Part shown: piece after piece, positions 60,548 to 64,000 of the stretch
Layout: each line of letters begins with the position of its first letter
Position numbering within the stretch: position 1 is the stretch's first letter
Source: Intrasporangium oryzae NRRL B-24470
Lineage (GTDB): Bacteria; Actinomycetota; Actinomycetes; Actinomycetales; Dermatophilaceae
Direction of reading: 5' to 3'
Assembly: GCF_000576595.1 (NCBI RefSeq)
Contig: NZ_AWSA01000014.1
Span: forward strand, 1-64,000
DNA length: 64,000 bases
The notes under the pieces: model-generated
Databases searched by the model: none
The model's input: only the letters and a program-made list of their open reading frames with translations
Told to the model about the DNA's origin: nothing
Position numbers and translations under genes: made by a program

Positions 60548-62476
60548 ATGTTCGGTGGGCACAGCGAGTTCGATGACCGGGTCGACGCGGGACGGCAGCT
60601 GGGCCGCCAGCTGCGGCACCTCCACGACAGCGATCCCGTCGTCGTCGGCCTCCCGCGAGGCGGGGTCCCGGTCGCCTTCGAGGTCGCCGAGGCGCTCCAC
60701 GCGCCGCTCGACGTCCTCGTCGTGCGCAAGCTCGGCGTGCCGTTCCACCCCGAGATGGCCATGGGCGCCATCGGGGAGGGCGGGGCCCGCGTCGTCGACA
60801 CGGACCTCGTCACCCGGCTCGGGCTGGGACTCCAGGACGTCGCCGCCGTCGAGGAGAAGGAGCGCGCCGTCCTCGCGCGGCGCCTCGCGCTCCTCCGCGC
60901 CGGCCGGCCGGCGATCCCGCTCGAGGACCGCACGGTCGTCATCGTCGACGACGGGCTCGCCACGGGCGCGACCGCGCGGGTCGCGTGCCGCATCGCGCGG
61001 AACCGCGGGGCGGCCCGTGTGGTGCTGGCGGTCCCGGTCGGCGCGCCCGACCGGCTCCGGGAGCTGCCCGAGGCCGACGAGGTCGTCGCGGTGACAGCAC
61101 CCCGGCGCTTCCGGGCCGTCGGCGAGCACTACCGGCACTTCGGGCCGACGACCGACGACGAAGTCGTGCACCTCCTCGACGAGGCCGCACGCCTCGGGGA
61201 GATCCGGTCCCTGGCCCGGCCGCTCCGCTCGGCCGCCGACCTCGAGCAGCTCGTCGACCGCGCCCGCGACAGCCGGTTCGTCTGCCTCGGGGAGGCCTCG
61301 CACGGGACCCACGAGTACTACCAGTGGCGGGCCGAGATCACCCGTCGCCTCATCGAGACGGGCGACTTCACGTGGATCGGGGTCGAGGGTGACTGGCCCG
61401 ACTGCTGGAGGATCAACCGGTGGGTCCGCGGGCTCGCCGAGCAGGACCTCGACGCCGTCGCCGTCCTCGCCGAGTTCGAGCGCTGGCCGACGTGGATGTG
61501 GGCCAACCGCGACGTCGCCGACTTCCTCGCCTGGCTCCGAGCCTGGAACCTCGCCCGTCCGGCAGGGGAGCGTGTCGGCTTCTACGGACTCGACGTCTAC
61601 TCCCTCTGGGACTCCCTCCGTGAGGTCATCACCTGGCTCGAGGCCCACGCGCCGCAGGCCCTCGGTGCGGCGATGGAGGCGTGGCAGTGCTTCCTGCCGT
61701 TCCACGAGGACCCGCACCGGTATGCGTACAGCACCCGTCTCGTGCCGGAGACGTGCGAGGCGGACGTCGTCGGGCTCCTCGTCGAGGTGCGCCGGCGCAC
61801 CCTCGAGTCGGCCGCCGGCGACGAGGTCGCCTTCGCGGCGGGGCAGAACGCGGAGGTCGCCGCGGGGGCCGAGCGCTACTACCGCGCGATGGTCCGCGGT
61901 GACCGGACATCGTGGAACGTCCGAGACCTCCACATGGCCGACACGATCGACCGGCTCACCGATCACCTCGGGCCGGAGTCGAAGGGCATCGTCTGGGAGC
62001 ACAACACCCACGTCGGTGACGCTCGCGCGACCGACATGGCGCGGGCCGGCATGGTCAACGTCGGCCAGCTCGTCCGCGAGCGCCACCACGACGAGGGTGT
62101 CGTCCTCGTCGGGTTCGCGGGACACCGCGGCACGGTCGTCGCCGGCTCCGGGTGGGGTGAGCCCGAGGAGGTCATGCAGGTGCCGCTCGCCCGGGCGGGC
62201 ACCCACGAGGACCTCCTCCACCGGGCCCTCGGCGAGCCGTCCGTGCTCGTCTTCGGGCCGGACCGGTCCGGGCCGTGGCTCTCGTGCTGGCTCGGCCACC
62301 GCGCGATCGGTGTCGTCTACGCGCCGGAGCGCAGTCGCGGCAACGAGGTGCCGACGCGGATGGGCGCCCGCTACGACGCCCTCGTCTGGTTCGAGGAGAC
62401 ACGTGCCCTGCAGCCACTCCACCACGAGGGCCGCCCGGTCGAGCCCGAGTACGAGACCGAGCCCACCGGCTTCTGA
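60548..62476 (+). CDS. Phosphoribosyltransferase-erythromycin esterase fusion
   Basis: A 642-residue protein with two domains. Residues 1-210 form a phosphoribosyltransferase: VVVGLPRGGVPVAFEVAEAL and the PRPP loop VVIVDDGLATGATA, with VRKLGVPFHPEMAMGAIGEG between. Residues 225-642 form an erythromycin esterase (EreA/ChaN-like) domain with FVCLGEASHGTHEYYQWR, WIGVEGDWPD and VWEHNTHVGDARATDM; the Glu/His pairs thought catalytic are present. This fused plan occurs in actinobacteria and should not be read as macrolide resistance. ATG 60548 follows GGAGGTGA. Function is unknown; nucleotide-linked ester hydrolysis is possible. Confidence 0.88.
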   Translation: MFGGHSEFDDRVDAGRQLGRQLRHLHDSDPVVVGLPRGGVPVAFEVAEALHAPLDVLVVRKLGVPFHPEMAMGAIGEGGARVVDTDLVTRLGLGLQDVAAVEEKERAVLARRLALLRAGRPAIPLEDRTVVIVDDGLATGATARVACRIARNRGAARVVLAVPVGAPDRLRELPEADEVVAVTAPRRFRAVGEHYRHFGPTTDDEVVHLLDEAARLGEIRSLARPLRSAADLEQLVDRARDSRFVCLGEASHGTHEYYQWRAEITRRLIETGDFTWIGVEGDWPDCWRINRWVRGLAEQDLDAVAVLAEFERWPTWMWANRDVADFLAWLRAWNLARPAGERVGFYGLDVYSLWDSLREVITWLEAHAPQALGAAMEAWQCFLPFHEDPHRYAYSTRLVPETCEADVVGLLVEVRRRTLESAAGDEVAFAAGQNAEVAAGAERYYRAMVRGDRTSWNVRDLHMADTIDRLTDHLGPESKGIVWEHNTHVGDARATDMARAGMVNVGQLVRERHHDEGVVLVGFAGHRGTVVAGSGWGEPEEVMQVPLARAGTHEDLLHRALGEPSVLVFGPDRSGPWLSCWLGHRAIGVVYAPERSRGNEVPTRMGARYDALVWFEETRALQPLHHEGRPVEPEYETEPTGF

Positions 62477-62517
62477 TATGTCGGTGCCGGGGTTCACCCC
62501 GGTTCACCCCACCACGA

Positions 62518-62561
62518 CGTATGCCGCCGGGTCGGCTCGCGGGCCCACCCGGCGGCATACG
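62518..62561. repeat. Perfect 15-bp hairpin built on GTATGCCGC
   Basis: Arms 62518-62532 and 62547-62561 are exact complements, containing GTATGCCGC at 62519 and GCGGCATAC at 62552, around a 14-base loop. It lies 42 bp after the esterase fusion gene, so it may be its terminator. Two tandem GGTTCACCCC copies precede it. Confidence 0.8.
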
Positions 62562-62653
62562 GCCCCTCGGGTCCGGGACGCGGCAGCGCACTCGGCGCCG
62601 GGCATGGCAGGCGTTTGGGCTGCGTCGGGGGCTCGCCGGGTGGACGATGAGCC

Positions 62654-63577
62654 ATGACGACGCCGCACGGTGACGAGGCCGAGGCCCCAACGGGATCCGC
62701 CGGCCAGCTCCTCCGCGACCTCCTCACCTCCCAGTCGGCCGAGCTCCGGCGCCGCGACGAGGCGGTCCGCGCGTCCGAGCCGGGCTCGGTCCACGCGATG
62801 CGCATCGCCGCCCGCCGGCTGCGGTCGACCCTGACGACCTACCGACCGCTTCTCGACCGAGAGCAGACCGACCCCCTGCGCGAAGAGCTGCGCTGGCTCG
62901 GGCAGACCCTCGCCCGCGCCCGCGACGCGCAGGTGCTCGCCGCGCGCTTCGACGCCCTCCTCGACGCCGAGGATCCCGACCTGCTTGCCGGACCGGTGAG
63001 GGAGCGCATCGACGCGACGCTCCGAGCGGCCTACGACACCGGGCTCGAAGAGGGACGCCAGGCGCTCCTGGGGGAACGGCACGCACGACTTCTCGAGGGT
63101 CTGGCCCGGCTCGCCGAGGCGCCACCCCTGCTCGACGACGCGACCGGGCGGGCCCGCCCCGTCGTCCGCCGGCTCCTGCGCCGCGACACGAAGCGGCTTC
63201 GCAAGGCCGTCCGCGCCGTCGAGAGCGTCAGCGATCCCACCGAGCGAGACCTCGCCCTTCACGAGGCACGCAAGAAGTCCAAGCGGGCGCGGTACGGCGC
63301 CGAGTCCGCGGTCCCGGTGCTCGGCGCTCGCGCCACGCGGTATGCCGTGTCCGCCAAGCGGGTGCAAGACGCGCTCGGCGAGCACCAGGACACGGTGGTC
63401 GCCCGGCAGTGGCTGCGTGAGTTCGCCGCGACGGCCCACGCCGCCGGGGAGGACACGTTCACGTACGGCCGGCTGCATGCCTTCGAGCAGGAGCGGGCTG
63501 CCGTCGCCGTGCGGGACTTCGAGGGCGCGTGGAAAGCCTTGAACCGCAAGAAGATCCGTCGGGTGCTCAAGGGCTGA
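62654..63577 (+). CDS. CHAD domain protein
   Basis: A 307-residue all-helical protein. CHAD domains bind polyphosphate through conserved histidines and basic residues; here VHAMRIAARRLRSTL at the start and LHEARKKSKRARYGAE in the second half are the two signature helices. There is no CYTH domain attached. It probably associates with polyphosphate granules or a polyphosphate-linked enzyme. ATG 62654 has a weak ribosome binding site. Convergent with the DUF2249 gene. Confidence 0.92.
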   Translation: MTTPHGDEAEAPTGSAGQLLRDLLTSQSAELRRRDEAVRASEPGSVHAMRIAARRLRSTLTTYRPLLDREQTDPLREELRWLGQTLARARDAQVLAARFDALLDAEDPDLLAGPVRERIDATLRAAYDTGLEEGRQALLGERHARLLEGLARLAEAPPLLDDATGRARPVVRRLLRRDTKRLRKAVRAVESVSDPTERDLALHEARKKSKRARYGAESAVPVLGARATRYAVSAKRVQDALGEHQDTVVARQWLREFAATAHAAGEDTFTYGRLHAFEQERAAVAVRDFEGAWKALNRKKIRRVLKG

Positions 63578-63616
63578 CGGGCGCCGGAGCGGGCGGCTCG
63601 GGGTCAGCAGGAAGGA

Positions 63617-64000
63617 TCAGCCGGCGCGGCGCACGAGCGCCACCCGCCACGTCTCGGGGCCCTGCTCCAGGCGCTCCATCGAGAAGACGCCGGGCTCGCG
63701 TGCCTCGACCTGTGCGAGCAGTCGCGCCGGGTCGTGCGGCGCCACGACGACGAGCCCGCGTCCGGGGGCGAGGCTGTCGAGCGCGCCGAAGATCGTCGCG
63801 TGGCGGATCGCGTGCGGGATCACGCGGGCGTCGAGCTCGGGGAGCGCCCCCGGGTCGTCCGCGCCGCACGTGCACGGGTGGTCGCCCTCCTCGGCGTGAC
63901 CCTGCTTCTCGGGGTGCTCTCCCTCGTGGGCGCTGGGCGTGCCACCGACGAGCTCGTGGAGGCCCCCGAGCAGGTCGGCCACCGAGGTCGAGGGGTCTGC
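63617..64000 (-). CDS. DUF2249 domain protein, cut by the window end
   Basis: A small protein, at least 121 residues if GTG 63982 is the start; the frame stays open to the window edge, so the true start may lie outside. The DUF2249 core runs from LDARVIPHAIRHATIFGALD to VFSMERLEQGPETWRVAL. It is preceded by an acidic, His-rich linker (EGEHPEKQGHAEEGDHPCTC) that may bind metal. Proteins of this family often accompany nitric-oxide or haem-related (hemerythrin, NorB-type) genes, but no such neighbour is in view. Confidence 0.82.
   Translation of the reverse strand, partial: ADPSTSVADLLGGLHELVGGTPSAHEGEHPEKQGHAEEGDHPCTCGADDPGALPELDARVIPHAIRHATIFGALDSLAPGRGLVVVAPHDPARLLAQVEAREPGVFSMERLEQGPETWRVALVRRAG

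Noticed and set aside
60548-62476. The EreA-like domain considered as a macrolide resistance gene.
   Set aside because: It is fused to a phosphoribosyltransferase, sits in a chromosomal context without mobile elements, and such fusions appear as ordinary actinobacterial genes.
59408-62497. A 1029-codon leftward frame spanning the aldo/keto reductase and the esterase fusion.
   Set aside because: The real reductase starts at 60391. The upstream extension is antisense to the phosphoribosyltransferase-esterase gene and has shadow-type composition.

Overview
The window is high-GC DNA (roughly 70% or more by eye) with GTG starts, TGA stops and start/stop overlaps throughout. The order ino1 - PadR regulator - penicillin-binding protein - membrane glycosyltransferase-like gene - rpsF - ssb - rpsR - rplI, with dnaB further on, is the conserved actinobacterial replication/ribosomal neighbourhood (compare Rv0046c-Rv0058 of Mycobacterium tuberculosis). 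Gene content suggests a chromosomal segment of a Micrococcales actinobacterium, possibly Intrasporangiaceae/Dermatophilaceae; the family assignment is inference. I recognised no rRNA, tRNA, CRISPR array, transposase or phage gene.

Layout. 0-4.6 kb: a DUF6421 / SDR / threonine-aldolase-like operon (the SDR looks frameshifted) and a 1-Cys peroxiredoxin. 4.8-10.1 kb: an ECF-like sigma factor with a coupled small protein, a TPR-CHAT (caspase-like) protein and a divergent cytoplasmic subtilase, the best candidate for a poorly described system. 10.2-19.9 kb: housekeeping core (ino1, PadR, a sigma/membrane-protein pair, PBP, rpsF-ssb-rpsR-rplI). 19.9-44.1 kb: a stretch between rplI and dnaB that looks like lineage-specific cargo. 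It holds a NarL-type two-component system, a LacI-controlled beta-glucoside ABC/GH1 operon with clear operators, an orphan iolC-like kinase, MATE and MFS transporters, an AlkD-like protein, and a ROK-controlled N-acetylglucosamine/chitooligosaccharide operon (binding protein, two permeases, GH3, ROK kinase, nagB; no nagA). 44.2-45.9 kb: a cluster of DnaA-box-like 9-mers upstream of dnaB. 46-54 kb: regulator/exporter islands (MerR-MFS, TetR-DUF4386) and small enzymes. 55-64 kb: pgi, a CPBP protease, a MazG-DUF429 fusion, a monothiol glutaredoxin-like protein, an aldo/keto reductase, a phosphoribosyltransferase-erythromycin-esterase fusion, a CHAD protein and a partial DUF2249 protein.

How genes work together. 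Both sugar operons have the same plan: a regulator, a lipoprotein binding protein, an intercistronic hairpin, two overlapping permeases, then cytoplasmic hydrolase(s). Neither encodes its ATPase, so a shared MsiK-like ATPase elsewhere is likely. GlcNAc would flow through the ROK kinase, an unlinked NagA and NagB to fructose-6-phosphate, where pgi (55 kb) connects; ino1 draws on glucose-6-phosphate.

Across the window the 9-mer GTATGCCGC (or its complement) occurs at least 30 times by my reading, where base composition predicts about one. It lies in intergenic hairpins and, inside genes, almost always as Tyr-Ala-Ala or Ala-Ala-Tyr codons using otherwise avoided TAT or GCA codons. A second hairpin family occurs as a triple 64-bp tandem repeat at 35.8-36.0 kb and a single copy at 49.0 kb.
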